A stretch of 64,000 nt of DNA from JAABQG01 sp963726365 (GCA_963726365.1 CAVSCI010000005.1:62001-126000); one strand, 5' to 3'. Counted from the first letter of the stretch, positions 16,983 through 26,570 are shown. Notes: generated by a model not told the origin, from the letters alone. A program made the numbers and translations.

Positions 16983-17635
16983 CGGGCCGTCAACCCCCGG
17001 TTCCGGCCAGCACGCCAGGCGCTCGTGACGCCATCGTGGCGGCTGCGCGGCGGCTGGATGCATTGGGCTTGAATCGCGGGACTTCAGGGAACATCGGGCT
17101 GCGAACCGGGGCCTCGTTCCTGGTCACGCCTTCCGGCGTCCCGGTCGAAGACCTGTCGCCAGACGGCATCGTGGAAATGGATTTTCGGGTGCCGGTCCTG
17201 GCGCGGCAAGCCCTCCAGCGATGGGGCATTGGCCGTGACATCCTGGCCACGCTGGCCGATTTCCATCCGTGGTGCATACGCGTACGGTAGCGACATCCTG
17301 GCCTGCCTGCACCGTGACATCCCGCCGTTTCACTACTCATCGCGGCGACCGGTGGCGACACATCCGCTGCGCACCCCGCGTCTTGCAGTCAGGCACTGTC
17401 CGATCTGGCCTTGAAAGCGCTCGAAGACCGCAAGGCCTGCCTGCTCGGCAATCATGGCCAGGTCGCCCTGGGGCGAGATCTGGCCGATGCGCTGGCCTTG
17501 GCCGTGGAGATGGAGTCCTTGTGTGCGCAGTACTGGACCGCGCTGCAACTGGGTCAGCCCCAACTCCTGTCGAAGGATCAAATGCACGACGTCCTGGAAA
17601 AGTTCAAAGGCTATGGCCGTCAGGGCCGGGCATGA
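16979..17635 (+). pseudogene. Class II aldolase (Ald2/MtnB-like), frameshifted
   Basis: Remains of a class II aldolase/adducin-family enzyme. Recognisable pieces in three frames are RRLDALGLNRGTSGNIGLRTG (residues near the N-terminus), FLVTPSGVPVEDLSPDGIVEMDF, a VVHT zinc-ligand region, LHRDIPPFHY, and a C-terminal part from about 17411 (KALEDRKACLLGNHGQVALG) to the stop at 17635. Several single-base deletions separate them. Placed between mtnP and mtnA, it matches the aldolase that splits 5-methylthioribulose 1-phosphate in the DHAP shunt. It may begin at a TTG overlapping the mtnP stop (TTGA). Confidence 0.7.
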
Positions 17636-17681
17636 AGGGCCGCGGCCGTCCCGGAAGTTGCAGCCTGGCAGGGGAGCGTCC

Positions 17682-18745
17682 ATGAGCCCTGGGCCCGGCG
17701 AGGGTCAGTCCGTGCAGACGCTGCGCTGGCGCGACGGCCATCTCGAAATGATCGATCAGCGGGTGCTGCCGGAGCGGTTTGAGTACCTGCGCTACGACCG
17801 CGCCGCTGAAGTGGCCGAAGGCATTCGTTCCATGGTGGTGCGCGGCGCGCCGGCCATTGGCTGCGCTGCCGCTTATGGCGTTGCGCTGGAAGCGCTGGCG
17901 CTGCAGGACGCCACGCCCAACGCGTTCTCGGCGGGCCTGGACCATGGATTGCGATTGCTCGCCGCAGCCGGCCGACGGCGGTCAACCTGTTCTGGGCGTT
18001 GACGCGCATGCGCGGCGTCCGGGATGCCTTTGAGCACCGGCCGACCCCTGTTATCGCCGCCGCCCTGCTGCTTGAGGCGCACGAAATCTCTGCCGAGGAT
18101 GTCCGCATCAACCGCGCCATGGGCGCGCATGGGGCCGCGCTGTTGCCCGACGGCGCCCGGGTCCTGACGCACTGCAACGCGGGCGCCCTGGCGACTGCGG
18201 GGCATGGCACGGCTCTGGGTGTCATCCGCTCGGCGGTCGAGGCGGGGAAACGGATCTCGGTGATTGCCGACGAGACCCGGCCTTTCCTGCAGGGCGCGCG
18301 GCTGACTGCCTGGGAGATGGTGCAAGAGCAGATTCCGGTGACGCTGATCACCGACAACATGGCCGGGCACCTGATGAGCCGGGGCGAGGTCGATGTCGTG
18401 GTGGTCGGGACCGACCGGGTGGCCGCCAACGGCGACGTGGCGAACAAGATCGGCACCTACATGGTGGCCGTGCTGGCGCAGCGCCACGGCATCCCGTTTT
18501 ATGTGGCCTGTCCGCTGTCCACCATCGATCGGGATCTCCCTGATGGCGCCGCGATCCCGATCGAGGAGCGCGCTGCAGAAGAAGTCACCGGCTTCCGGGA
18601 CTGCCAATGGGCCGCGAAGGGCGTCGCTGTGCGCAATCCTGCCTTCGACGTGACACCCGCCGAACTGGTCACGGCGCTGATCACGGAAAAGGGTGTCGTG
18701 AGGAAACCGGACCGGAGCCGCATCGCCGGCCTGTTCGACGCCTGA
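17682..18745 (+). pseudogene. mtnA: Methylthioribose-1-phosphate isomerase, one frameshift
   Basis: MtnA converts methylthioribose 1-phosphate to methylthioribulose 1-phosphate. The N-terminal part from ATG 17682 includes VQTLRWRDGHLEMIDQR and MVVRGAPAIGCAAAYG. The frame breaks near 17965 and resumes as NLFWALTRMRGVRD, with the active-site Cys in THCNAGALAT, the catalytic Asp in GTDRVAANGDVANKIGTY, and a complete C-terminus at 18745. One missing base restores 354 residues, the normal family length. Apart from that base the gene looks functional. It closes the mtnP-aldolase-mtnA set. Confidence 0.85.
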
Positions 18746-18753
18746 CCGGCGGA

Positions 18754-19740
18754 TTACTTCAGCCAGCCGCGTCGGCGGAAGTACCACATGGGCACCAGGG
18801 CGCTCGCCACCATGAGCGCCAGCGCATACGGATAACCCCAGGATTCCGACAGTTCGGGCATGAAACGGAAATTCATGCCGTAGATGCTGGCGATCAGCGT
18901 GGGCGGCAGCAACGCCACGCTGGCCACCGAAAAGATCTTGATGATCTTGTTCTGGTTGATATTGATGAAACCCACCGTGGCGTCCATCAGGAAGTTGATC
19001 TTGTCGAACAGGAACGCCGTGTGCGAATCCAGCGAGTCGATGTCGCGCAGCAGTTGCCGGGCATCCTCGAACTGTTCGGCATTGAGCATCTTGCTGCGCA
19101 TCATGAAACTGACGGCGCGGCGCGTATCCATCATGTTGCGTCGGATGCGGCCGTTCATGTCTTCCTGGCGGGCGATGGCACCCAGCACCTCACCGGCCAT
19201 GGCGTCGGTCACGTCGCCGGCCAGCACCAGCGTGCCGGCCTTTTCCAGTTCATCGTAGATGCCTTCAAGCGTGTCGGCGGAATACTCGGCGTCGGCGTCA
19301 AAGAGCTTGAGCAGGACTTCCTTGGCGTCTTCAATCAGGCCTGGCGCCCGGCGTGCCCGCATGCGCAGCAGTCGAAACACCGGCACATCCTCGTCGTGGA
19401 TGGAGAACAGGACGCCCCGGCTCTTGAGATCGGTGTTGTGCTGGTTCAGGATGAACGCGACGCGGACCTGGCGCGGCGCATCGTCATCTGCGATGAGAAA
19501 GTCACTGCGAATGTGCAGTTCGCCGTTGTCTTCCTCGTAGAAGCGGGCGGACTCCTCGATGTCTTCGGCCATCGCATCCTCAGGAATCGACAGACCGTAA
19601 TACTGCTTGATCCAGCGTTTTTCCTCAATGGTGGGGGACTCAAGGTCCACCCAGATCGGCTGGAACCGGGACAATTCTTCGAGCGATTCGATCTCTTCCT
19701 GGAAGAGCCGACCGTTGGCGAGCGTGAAAATGTTGAGCAT
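18754..19740 (-). CDS. corA: CorA magnesium/cobalt transporter
   Basis: 328-residue inner-membrane Mg2+ channel. A long cytoplasmic N-terminal funnel rich in helices (residues 1-260) is followed by two C-terminal membrane segments. The first ends in YGMNF, the signature selectivity loop, and a short acidic loop (MPELSES) precedes the second. The protein ends with a basic RRRGWLK tail. The start at 19740 is preceded by GGGAG. It converges with the mtnA gene, their stops 8 bases apart. Confidence 0.96.
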   Translation of the reverse strand: MLNIFTLANGRLFQEEIESLEELSRFQPIWVDLESPTIEEKRWIKQYYGLSIPEDAMAEDIEESARFYEEDNGELHIRSDFLIADDDAPRQVRVAFILNQHNTDLKSRGVLFSIHDEDVPVFRLLRMRARRAPGLIEDAKEVLLKLFDADAEYSADTLEGIYDELEKAGTLVLAGDVTDAMAGEVLGAIARQEDMNGRIRRNMMDTRRAVSFMMRSKMLNAEQFEDARQLLRDIDSLDSHTAFLFDKINFLMDATVGFININQNKIIKIFSVASVALLPPTLIASIYGMNFRFMPELSESWGYPYALALMVASALVPMWYFRRRGWLK

Positions 19741-20008
19741 GGCTCACTCCCTTGGGATGGTCTGGGGATGGCGATGGTGAGTTACGCTTTCAACCCCGGG
19801 CCAGAAAGGGGGTCGAAAGCTACCGACTTGGACAGGTTTCCACGACAAGCGCTCCAAAAGAAATCCAGCTGGAATTATCGCACCGCATGCGCAGTGCAGA
19901 GGCCGTCGAGTGCCCGGGCACAGGCAGGCGATGCCGCATGTCGGAATGTCCCTGCCGCGGCGGTTCGTCGATGACGGGTGATAGAGTGGGCTTCACTCTT
20001 CAAGCCTT

Positions 20009-21217
20009 ATGCCCCAAGCACTTTCGCCCCGGCGCGAACTGTGGTTGCTGCTCACGCTGGCCGGCGTCCAGTTAACCCACATTCTCGATTTCATGATCAT
20101 GATGCCTCTGGGGCCTCAGTTCACCGAGATCTTTCAGATCACGGACGCGCAATTCGGTTTGCTGGTCTCGGCCTACACGCTGGCGGCGGGTGTTTCGGGC
20201 CTGGCGGCATCCACGTATATTGACCGGTTCGACCGAAAGCGCCTGCTGCTGGCGATGTACGCCTTGTTCGCGCTGGCCACGCTGGCCTGCGGCCTGGCCT
20301 CAACCTATGGACTGCTGATGACGGCGCGGGTTGCGGCCGGCATCTTTGGAGGGGTGCTCTCGGCCCTGTCGCAAACCATCGTCGGCGATGTGATTCCGTT
20401 TGCCCGTCGCGGGCGTGCCATGGGCGTAGTGATGACCTCTTTTTCGGTGGCGACGGTGGCGGGTGTCCCGCTGGGGCTTTTCCTGGCGGCACATTTGAGC
20501 TGGCATGCGCCATTTTTCGGCATTGCCGCCTTGTGCGCCCTGCTCGGCCTGATGGCAACTTGGACCTTGCCCAGCCTGGGGCATCATCTCGCCGATCAGG
20601 CCGGGCGATCCGTCCTCGGTGGCATCCGACGGGTGCTGGTGGATGTCAATCACCTCAAGGCATTTGCTTTTTCTGGCCTCATGATGTTTGCCGGGTTCAC
20701 CGTCATTCCGTACATCACGATCTACATGCGGACCAATGTGGGGCTGACCGCAGAGGAAATTCCTTACATCTACCTTTGCGGCGGCGTCGTAACGCTTTTC
20801 ACAGCGCGCCTCTTTGGCCGCATGGCCGACCGCAAAGGCAAGGTGGAGACCTTTCGCCTGCTGGCCATTGCCATGATCGTTCCGTTGCTGGCAACCAGTC
20901 TGCTGGGCAGGGCACCGCTCTGGGCCGTGCTGGTGGTATCGACACTGCTGTTTACCTGCATGAGCGGGCGCATGATTCCCGGCATGGCGATCGTGACCTC
21001 GGCTGCAGACCCGCAGTTGCGAGGGACCTTCATGACCCTCAACGCGTCGGTTCAGTCTGCAGCCATGGGGCTGGCGGCGTTTGTGGGCGGCTTGATCATC
21101 CAGCGCGATCCTCAAGGCATGGTGCAAAACTACTGGATGGCGGCCGTTGTGGGAGGCTGCGCCAGCCTTGCCTCCTTGTGGATGGCCGGCAAGTTGACCC
21201 TGCACGGCGCAAGGTAA
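20009..21217 (+). CDS. MFS transporter, drug/sugar efflux-like
   Basis: 402-residue major facilitator with twelve predicted membrane segments. The loop between helices 2 and 3 reads YIDRFDRKRLLL, a variant of the MFS motif A, and the helix 5 region has SVATVAGVPLGLFLA, resembling the AraJ/YdhP-like DHA1 exporters. The substrate is not evident. The preceding 268 bases (19741-20008) separate it from divergent corA, and I see no clear feature there. The next gene downstream is hpf, 220 bases away, so it is probably its own transcription unit. Confidence 0.87.
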   Translation: MPQALSPRRELWLLLTLAGVQLTHILDFMIMMPLGPQFTEIFQITDAQFGLLVSAYTLAAGVSGLAASTYIDRFDRKRLLLAMYALFALATLACGLASTYGLLMTARVAAGIFGGVLSALSQTIVGDVIPFARRGRAMGVVMTSFSVATVAGVPLGLFLAAHLSWHAPFFGIAALCALLGLMATWTLPSLGHHLADQAGRSVLGGIRRVLVDVNHLKAFAFSGLMMFAGFTVIPYITIYMRTNVGLTAEEIPYIYLCGGVVTLFTARLFGRMADRKGKVETFRLLAIAMIVPLLATSLLGRAPLWAVLVVSTLLFTCMSGRMIPGMAIVTSAADPQLRGTFMTLNASVQSAAMGLAAFVGGLIIQRDPQGMVQNYWMAAVVGGCASLASLWMAGKLTLHGAR

Positions 21218-21437
21218 AGCCCGTGCCGTACCGAGGCAGTGAATATTTTCTGATGTGGATCAAGCACTTGCGGGATGCCAGGGGTCGGGATTGTCAGACG
21301 CAATGTGGCTTGACAGGTGCGGGATTGCATTTCGACGGCATCGGGGGCATAGTGATTCCGGGGCGAAGCAATTGATTCCCTCGTCCGTTTGCAGAAAAGA
21401 CGGTCTTTTTAACCCCGAGAGCAACAGGAGGCTCCTC

Positions 21438-21767
21438 ATGAACCTGACGATCAGCGGTCACCACCTCGAAGTCACCCCGGCATTGCGTACCTATGTGACC
21501 ACCAAGCTCGATCGAATTACCCGGCATTTTGACCAAGTTGTAGATGTCAAAGTGCTGCTCACCGTGGAGAAGCAGAAAGAAAAGGAAAAACGACAGCGTG
21601 CCGAATGCAATATTCACGTCAAAGGCAGCGACCTGTTTGCCGAGTGTTCGCACGAAGACCTGTATGCAGCGGTTGACGAACTGGTCGACAAGCTCGACCG
21701 CCAAGTCGTGCGGCACAAAGACAAAATGCAGGAACACAAGCACGAGACGGCCAAAAGACTGATGTAA
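21438..21767 (+). CDS. hpf: Ribosome hibernation-promoting factor, short form
   Basis: 109-residue ribosome-associated protein that stabilises inactive ribosomes in stationary phase. The start at 21438 (MNLTISGHHLEVTPALRTYV) follows CAGGAG. The fold-defining KLDRITRHFDQVVDVKV and the later DLYAAVDELVDKLDRQV are typical, and the length matches short HPF without the dimerisation tail. An efficient-looking terminator follows at 21789. In many proteobacteria hpf lies between rpoN and ptsN; here rpoN is not upstream (an MFS gene is). Confidence 0.95.
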   Translation: MNLTISGHHLEVTPALRTYVTTKLDRITRHFDQVVDVKVLLTVEKQKEKEKRQRAECNIHVKGSDLFAECSHEDLYAAVDELVDKLDRQVVRHKDKMQEHKHETAKRLM

Positions 21768-21788
21768 CCCTGAATTAACTTGCTGACC

Positions 21789-21820
21789 AAGGCCGCCCGG
21801 ATTGCCGTGCGGCCTTTTTC
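21789..21820 (+). terminator. Rho-independent terminator after hpf
   Basis: AAGGCCGC at 21789-21796 pairs perfectly with GCGGCCTT at 21809-21816, followed by further T residues. It lies between hpf and ptsN, so ptsN-hprK likely need their own promoter or read-through. Confidence 0.88.
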
Positions 21821-21872
21821 TTGGGGCGAAAATGTTCCTTGACGCCGGTGCATAATGCAGTTTCATTCGACC

Positions 21873-22340
21873 ATGAACCGTCTCGCGTCCATCCTTCCCG
21901 CCTCCCAGGTTCTGGTGGGCGTTGATGCCTCCAGCAAGAAGCGCGCCTTTGAAGAAGTGGGCTTGCTTTTTGAAAACCTCCATGGACTCAGCCGTGCGAT
22001 TGTCACGGACAGCCTGTTTGCCCGGGAACGACTGGGCTCGACCGGACTCGGGCATGGGGTGGCCATCCCCCACGGGCGGATCAAGGGGCTGAAGTCTCCG
22101 ATGGCCGCCGTTTTTCTGCTCGCTCAGCCTATCGGTTTTGATGCACCTGACGAAAAACCCGTGGGGCTGTTGATTTTTCTGCTTGTGCCTGAAGCGGCCA
22201 CGCAGAAACACCTGGAAATCCTGTCGGAGATAGCGGAACTGCTGAGCGACGGCGCGCTGCGAGAAAAGATCATGGCCTGCGCCGACGCGTCAGCGTTGCA
22301 CCACATGATTGCCACCTGGCAGTCGGCTCAGCCCGCTTGA
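21873..22340 (+). CDS. ptsN: PTS nitrogen-regulatory IIA protein
   Basis: 155-residue EIIA-Ntr phosphocarrier of the nitrogen PTS. The phosphorylated His is in GVAIPHGRIKG, about residue 66. SSKKRAFEEVG and RERLGSTGLGHG are conserved. ATG 21873 (MNRLASILP) matches the usual start; an ATG at 21855 would add six residues and cannot be excluded. hprK follows almost immediately. The partners EI-Ntr and NPr are not in the window. It likely regulates potassium uptake or stress responses; a kup gene is present at 34896. Confidence 0.93.
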   Translation: MNRLASILPASQVLVGVDASSKKRAFEEVGLLFENLHGLSRAIVTDSLFARERLGSTGLGHGVAIPHGRIKGLKSPMAAVFLLAQPIGFDAPDEKPVGLLIFLLVPEAATQKHLEILSEIAELLSDGALREKIMACADASALHHMIATWQSAQPA

Positions 22341-22344
22341 AACC

Positions 22345-23295
22345 TTGAAACCTACTGTCGTCAGCGCGGACGTACTGTTCGAAGACCATCGGGGTACCCT
22401 GCGCTGGGAATGGGTGGCCGGACTGGGTGCTTCCGAGCGCCGCTTTGATGATGTTGCCATTCAGGCGGCCCGATCAGGCGCGGACCTGGTGGGTTATCTC
22501 AACTACATCCATCCCTATCGCTTGCAGATTCTGGGAGTGCGCGAGATCGCGTACCTGACGAATGCAACGCCGGAAGACTGCGCACGACGCATTTCCCGCA
22601 TCGTCACGCTGGAGCCGCCGGTTCTGGTACTTGCCGACGGGCAGACGGCACCGGATGCGCTGCTTTCGATGTGCGAGCGCGCCCAGCTTCCGATGTTTTC
22701 CACGCGGGAGTCGTCGGCGTTTGTCATCGACGTACTGCGGGCATATCTGTCCAAGCATTTCGCGGACCGCACCACCGTGCATGGCGTGTTCATGGACATT
22801 CTTGGACTCGGCGTGATGATCACCGGCGAGTCAGGCCTTGGCAAAAGCGAACTAGGTCTGGAACTGATCTCACGAGGCAATGGGCTGGTCGCCGATGACG
22901 CTGTTGATCTGTACCGCATCAATCAGACCACCATTGAAGGGCGTTGCCCGGAATTGCTGCAAAACCTCCTGGAGGTCCGCGGTATCGGGCTGCTCGACAT
23001 TCGCGCCATATTTGGCGAAACCGCAGTACGACGCAGGATGCGCCTGAAACTCATCGTGCACCTGGTGCGTCGGGAGACGATGGAGCGCGAATACGAGCGT
23101 TTGCCCTATGAACCGCTGACACAGGATGTACTGGGCGTGCCGGTTCGCAAGGTGGTGATCCAGGTGGTGGCAGGCCGCAACATCGCTGTACTGGTCGAGG
23201 CGGCAGTCCGCAGCGCCATCCTGCAGTTGCGGGGCATCGATACCTATCAGGAATTCGTTGAGCGACATCGTCGCGCGATGGAGAAGAACAGCTGA
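22345..23295 (+). CDS. hprK: HPr kinase/phosphorylase
   Basis: 316-residue bifunctional kinase/phosphorylase acting on Ser of HPr-type proteins. TTG at 22345 (MKPTVVSADVLFE) is preferred, 4 bases after the ptsN stop; an ATG at 22309 would overlap ptsN by 32 bases. The Walker A loop GESGLGKSELGLELI is near residue 160, with the catalytic Asp in VADDAVDL shortly after. The HPrK signature LEVRGIGLLDIRAIFG is intact. In proteobacteria with ptsN-hprK pairs it connects carbon and nitrogen status. Confidence 0.94.
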   Translation: MKPTVVSADVLFEDHRGTLRWEWVAGLGASERRFDDVAIQAARSGADLVGYLNYIHPYRLQILGVREIAYLTNATPEDCARRISRIVTLEPPVLVLADGQTAPDALLSMCERAQLPMFSTRESSAFVIDVLRAYLSKHFADRTTVHGVFMDILGLGVMITGESGLGKSELGLELISRGNGLVADDAVDLYRINQTTIEGRCPELLQNLLEVRGIGLLDIRAIFGETAVRRRMRLKLIVHLVRRETMEREYERLPYEPLTQDVLGVPVRKVVIQVVAGRNIAVLVEAAVRSAILQLRGIDTYQEFVERHRRAMEKNS

Positions 23296-23395
23296 ACAGC
23301 GCCAGTCAGGGCAGTGAATGCCGGCCGCTTAGTAAGGGGAAAGAGCACCTTCCCGCAACGGGCTTGCGCGGGATGACGGAGCAGCCCGGAGCGGC

Positions 23396-23836
23396 TCAGC
23401 TGCGCAGTGACTTCGGACGGTGAGTGCAGTTTGCACGGGTGCAATGGGCGTACAGGCTCAAGGCGTGGTCCGCAATGATGAAGCCCTTGGTTGTTGCCAC
23501 ATCGTTCTGCCGTTTCTCGATTTCGGCATCGTAGAACTCCTCGACCCGGCCGCAGTCCAGACAGACAAGATGGTCGTGGTGCTGGCCTTCATTGAGTTCG
23601 TAAACAGCCTTGCCCGACTCAAAATGGCTGCGGCTCAGGATGCCGGCCTGCTCGAACTGCGTCAGGACCCGGTACACCGTGGCCAGTCCGATGTCCGAGC
23701 GGTCTTCCAGAAGGACGCGGAAGACGTCCTCAGCGGTCATGTGGCGCAGTCCGCCCTGCTGGAAAATTTCGAGGATCTTCAGTCGCGGCAGCGTCGCCTT
23801 GAGCCCTGTGCTCTTGAGTTCATCAATGTTGGCCAT
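23396..23836 (-). CDS. fur: Ferric uptake regulator
   Basis: 146-residue Fe2+-dependent repressor. The N-terminal winged helix contains GLKATLPRLKILEIF and HMTAEDVFRVL. The C-terminal dimerisation domain has the metal ligands HHDHLVCLDCG and the later CTRANC pair that forms a structural zinc site. The length is typical. It is divergent from bamE, the classical fur-omlA arrangement of beta- and gammaproteobacteria. I do not see a clear Fur box in the 80-base divergent spacer. Confidence 0.97.
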   Translation of the reverse strand: MANIDELKSTGLKATLPRLKILEIFQQGGLRHMTAEDVFRVLLEDRSDIGLATVYRVLTQFEQAGILSRSHFESGKAVYELNEGQHHDHLVCLDCGRVEEFYDAEIEKRQNDVATTKGFIIADHALSLYAHCTRANCTHRPKSLRS

Positions 23837-23916
23837 GGGGGTGTTTTCTCCAGCTGACGGACGGGTTCCAGGCCGAGGCCCAGCCGCTACAATGGGCCGA
23901 TCATATCGTCTGATCC

Positions 23917-24471
23917 ATGCTCATGTCTGCCAATCTTCCCTGCAGCGCCCGACGCAACGCCCCCCTGATCCTGGCGTTAGCCGTGGTTAGCGCCACACTG
24001 TTTGGCTGCGGTTCATTCGACGGTGCCAAGAAGCTGATAGACCCGTACAAGTTCGATATCGTTCAAGGCAACTTCGTGTCGAAGGAACAGGTCGACGCCC
24101 TGCGGCCCGGCATGAGCCGGCAACAGATCCGCGAAATCCTGGGCACCCCATTGCTCACCAGTGTTTTTCACGCCGACCGATGGGATTATGTTTTCAGCAT
24201 CAACCGGCAATATGCCGAGCCCCAGGAGTACAAGTTGACGCTCTATTTCAAGGGTGACATTCTTGATCGTTTTGAGGGAGACACGATGCCGACAGAGGCA
24301 GAGTTCGTGTCCCGTCTCAATTCGGGCATCGTGACCCGGGCGGCTCCCATGCTGGAAGCGTCAGAAGAAAGCCTCGTCAAGTATGCGCCGGTGGCCCCCG
24401 CCACGCCGCCGCAAGCAGCGCCCCCGCCCGTCAGCGCCACTTACCCGCCACTTGAAGCGCCTTCGCGCTGA
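23917..24471 (+). CDS. bamE: Outer membrane assembly lipoprotein BamE (OmlA)
   Basis: 184-residue lipoprotein subunit of the BAM complex that inserts beta-barrel proteins in the outer membrane. The signal peptide ends in a lipobox, SATLFGC, near residue 32. The SmpA/OmlA domain includes VQGNFVSKEQVDALRPGMSRQQIREILGTPL and DRWDYVF. A Pro-rich tail (VAPATPPQAAPPP) extends beyond the usual 110-130 residues of the family and may be disordered. ATG 23917 or 23923 could be the start. It is divergent from fur and followed by dapB. Confidence 0.95.
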   Translation: MLMSANLPCSARRNAPLILALAVVSATLFGCGSFDGAKKLIDPYKFDIVQGNFVSKEQVDALRPGMSRQQIREILGTPLLTSVFHADRWDYVFSINRQYAEPQEYKLTLYFKGDILDRFEGDTMPTEAEFVSRLNSGIVTRAAPMLEASEESLVKYAPVAPATPPQAAPPPVSATYPPLEAPSR

Positions 24472-24497
24472 TTTTTCGATAAGACCTGAAGACCTCC

Positions 24498-25313
24498 ATG
24501 ACCGAGTCTGCTCATCACCGAATTGCCGTGGCCGGCGCCTCCGGGCGAATGGGTCACATGTTGATCGAGGCGATCCAGGCCACCGGAGACTGCTCGCTCG
24601 CGGGTGCACTGGACATCGCTGCCAGTCCGGCGATTGGTCAGGATGCCATGGCGTTTCTCGGGCTGACCGGCGGCGTCGCCGTCACGGCCGATCTGAGTGC
24701 GGGCCTGAAAAGCGCCCAGGTGCTGATCGACTTCACCCGCCCCGAGGGCACGCTGGCGCATTTGCAGATCTGCCGGGCATTGGGGGTCAATGCGGTGATT
24801 GGCACGACGGGGTTCACGGAGGCTCAAAAGCTGGCGATTGCCGACGCGGCCCGTGACATCGCCATCGTGATGGCACCCAATATGAGCGTGGGCGTCAACG
24901 TGACCCTCAAGTTGCTCGAGATGGCGGCAAAAGCCTTGTCCACCGGATACGACATCGAAATCATCGAGGCGCACCATCGCCACAAGGTGGATGCGCCGTC
25001 CGGCACCGCGCTGAAGATGGGCGAGGTGATTGCCGACGCACTCGGGCGCGACCTGAAGGACTGCGCCGTATACGCCCGCGAAGGCGTGACCGGCGAGCGT
25101 GAGCCCTCGTCGATCGGCTTTGCCACTATCCGCGGGGGCGACATCGTGGGCGACCATACCGTTCTCTTTGCCGGCATTGGCGAGCGCATCGAGATAACCC
25201 ACAAATCGTCGAGCCGCTCGACCTACGCGCAGGGTAGCTTGCGCGCCGTGCGTTTCCTGGCCGGGCGCAAGAACGGTCAGTTCGACATGGCCGACGTCCT
25301 GGGACTGAAATGA
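24498..25313 (+). CDS. dapB: 4-hydroxy-tetrahydrodipicolinate reductase
   Basis: 271-residue cytoplasmic enzyme of lysine and diaminopimelate synthesis. The nucleotide motif VAGASGRMGHMLIEA is at residues 11-25, and the signature EIIEAHHRHKVDAPSGTAL near residue 154 holds the catalytic His and Lys. The length matches E. coli DapB (273). It overlaps the next gene by 4 bases (ATGA at 25310-25313), so it is translationally coupled to the ExbB-like gene. Confidence 0.97.
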   Translation: MTESAHHRIAVAGASGRMGHMLIEAIQATGDCSLAGALDIAASPAIGQDAMAFLGLTGGVAVTADLSAGLKSAQVLIDFTRPEGTLAHLQICRALGVNAVIGTTGFTEAQKLAIADAARDIAIVMAPNMSVGVNVTLKLLEMAAKALSTGYDIEIIEAHHRHKVDAPSGTALKMGEVIADALGRDLKDCAVYAREGVTGEREPSSIGFATIRGGDIVGDHTVLFAGIGERIEITHKSSSRSTYAQGSLRAVRFLAGRKNGQFDMADVLGLK

Positions 25314-26038
25314 GCTTCTTTCAGTTGCTGGCCGAGGGTGACGCGATCAGCCGGGTCGTGGTATTGCTGTTGCTGGCGATGTCGGTGGCGAGCTGGGTGA
25401 TCATTCTCTGGAAAGTCTGGCTTCTGCCACGTGCCGGAGGCGGCGTGGCACGCAGCGTGGCGGCGTTCTGGCAGGCGCCTTCGCTGGATGACGCCCGGCA
25501 GAAAGTGGCCACCTTTGACCGTGAAAACCTGGTCCTTCCGCTGATCACGTCAACCCAGCCCGACGCGCCAGGTACGCTGGCGGCAACTGGCGACCGGGCG
25601 CAACAGCTGACGCGGGTGCTACGGGATGCTCTCCACGCGGCAGTGAACAAACTCCAATTCGGGCAGGTTTTACTCGCCACGGTCGGCTCCACCGCACCGT
25701 TCGTCGGACTGCTCGGGACGGTCTGGGGCATCTACCATGCCCTCACGGGCATTGCCAGCGCTGGGCAGATCACGATCGACAAGGTTTCCGGGCCGGTGGG
25801 TGAGGCCCTGATCATGACGGCTGCGGGTCTCGCCGTGGCGATTCCTGCGGTGCTCGCCTACAACGTCTTTGGTCGGCAGATTGGTCGAATCGAAGCCGAA
25901 CTTGAAGGCTTCGCACGCGATCTGCGCGAACTTCTGGCCAATCATTCCGGCTTGAGCGACGTACGGCCGCCCGATGGCGCCAAGGCCCCTTCGGGGGGCA
26001 GCGCAGAACACTCAGTGTCAAGCGTGGGGAGTCGTTGA
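25310..26038 (+). CDS. exbB: MotA/TolQ/ExbB proton channel protein
   Basis: 242-residue inner-membrane protein with three predicted membrane helices: one near residues 12-35, and two in the C-terminal half around VLLATVGSTAPFVGLLGTVWGIYHAL and EALIMTAAGLAVAIPAVLAYNVF. These are the conserved channel helices of ExbB and TolQ. It forms a proton-driven motor with the ExbD/TolR-like protein encoded 3 bases downstream. No tonB or tolA is nearby, so ExbB versus TolQ cannot be settled from context. Confidence 0.9.
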   Translation: MSFFQLLAEGDAISRVVVLLLLAMSVASWVIILWKVWLLPRAGGGVARSVAAFWQAPSLDDARQKVATFDRENLVLPLITSTQPDAPGTLAATGDRAQQLTRVLRDALHAAVNKLQFGQVLLATVGSTAPFVGLLGTVWGIYHALTGIASAGQITIDKVSGPVGEALIMTAAGLAVAIPAVLAYNVFGRQIGRIEAELEGFARDLRELLANHSGLSDVRPPDGAKAPSGGSAEHSVSSVGSR

Positions 26039-26041
26039 CTC

Positions 26042-26476
26042 ATGGCATTTGGCCGTCTTGAACGTAGCGAGGGACCACGGCCCTTCAGTGACATCAACGT
26101 GACGCCGCTGGTGGACGTGATGCTGGTGCTGGTGGTGATCTTCATCATCACGGCGCCGTTGATGGCCAGCTCCATCAAGCTGGATCTGCCCAGGGCCGAA
26201 GCGGCCAAGCCCAACGACACGCCGAAGTTTGTCACCCTGGTGGTCGACAAGTCGGGGCAGATCTTTCTCGATGACAAGCCCGCGACGCTGGCAGAGCTCA
26301 CCCAAGGCCTGGCGCAGGCGGCCGCCCTGAACCCGGAAACCGAGATCCAGCTTCGCGCTGACGAAGGCGTTGCCTACGGCCGCGTCGTCGAAGTGATTGG
26401 TCTGGCGCAAAAGGCCGGCTTGTCCCGCATCGGCTTTGTGACCGATCCAGCCAAACCGGCTTCGCCGAACCAATAA
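26042..26476 (+). CDS. exbD: ExbD/TolR-family protein
   Basis: 144-residue bitopic inner-membrane protein. A single helix near residues 20-42 follows the key sequence FSDINVTPLVDVMLVLVVIF, whose Asp is the proton-carrying residue of ExbD and TolR. The periplasmic domain has the usual LVVDKSGQIFLDDKP fold. It is the stator partner of the ExbB-like protein just upstream. The leuS gene begins 94 bases downstream. Confidence 0.92.
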   Translation: MAFGRLERSEGPRPFSDINVTPLVDVMLVLVVIFIITAPLMASSIKLDLPRAEAAKPNDTPKFVTLVVDKSGQIFLDDKPATLAELTQGLAQAAALNPETEIQLRADEGVAYGRVVEVIGLAQKAGLSRIGFVTDPAKPASPNQ

Positions 26477-26570
26477 GCGAGGCACCAGGCCTGGAAAGCA
26501 CTGCAAGCGCCTAAAATCGTTGCCAGTAGCCACCACAACGCCGCCCGCGGGGCGGCTCACGACTTTTCCC

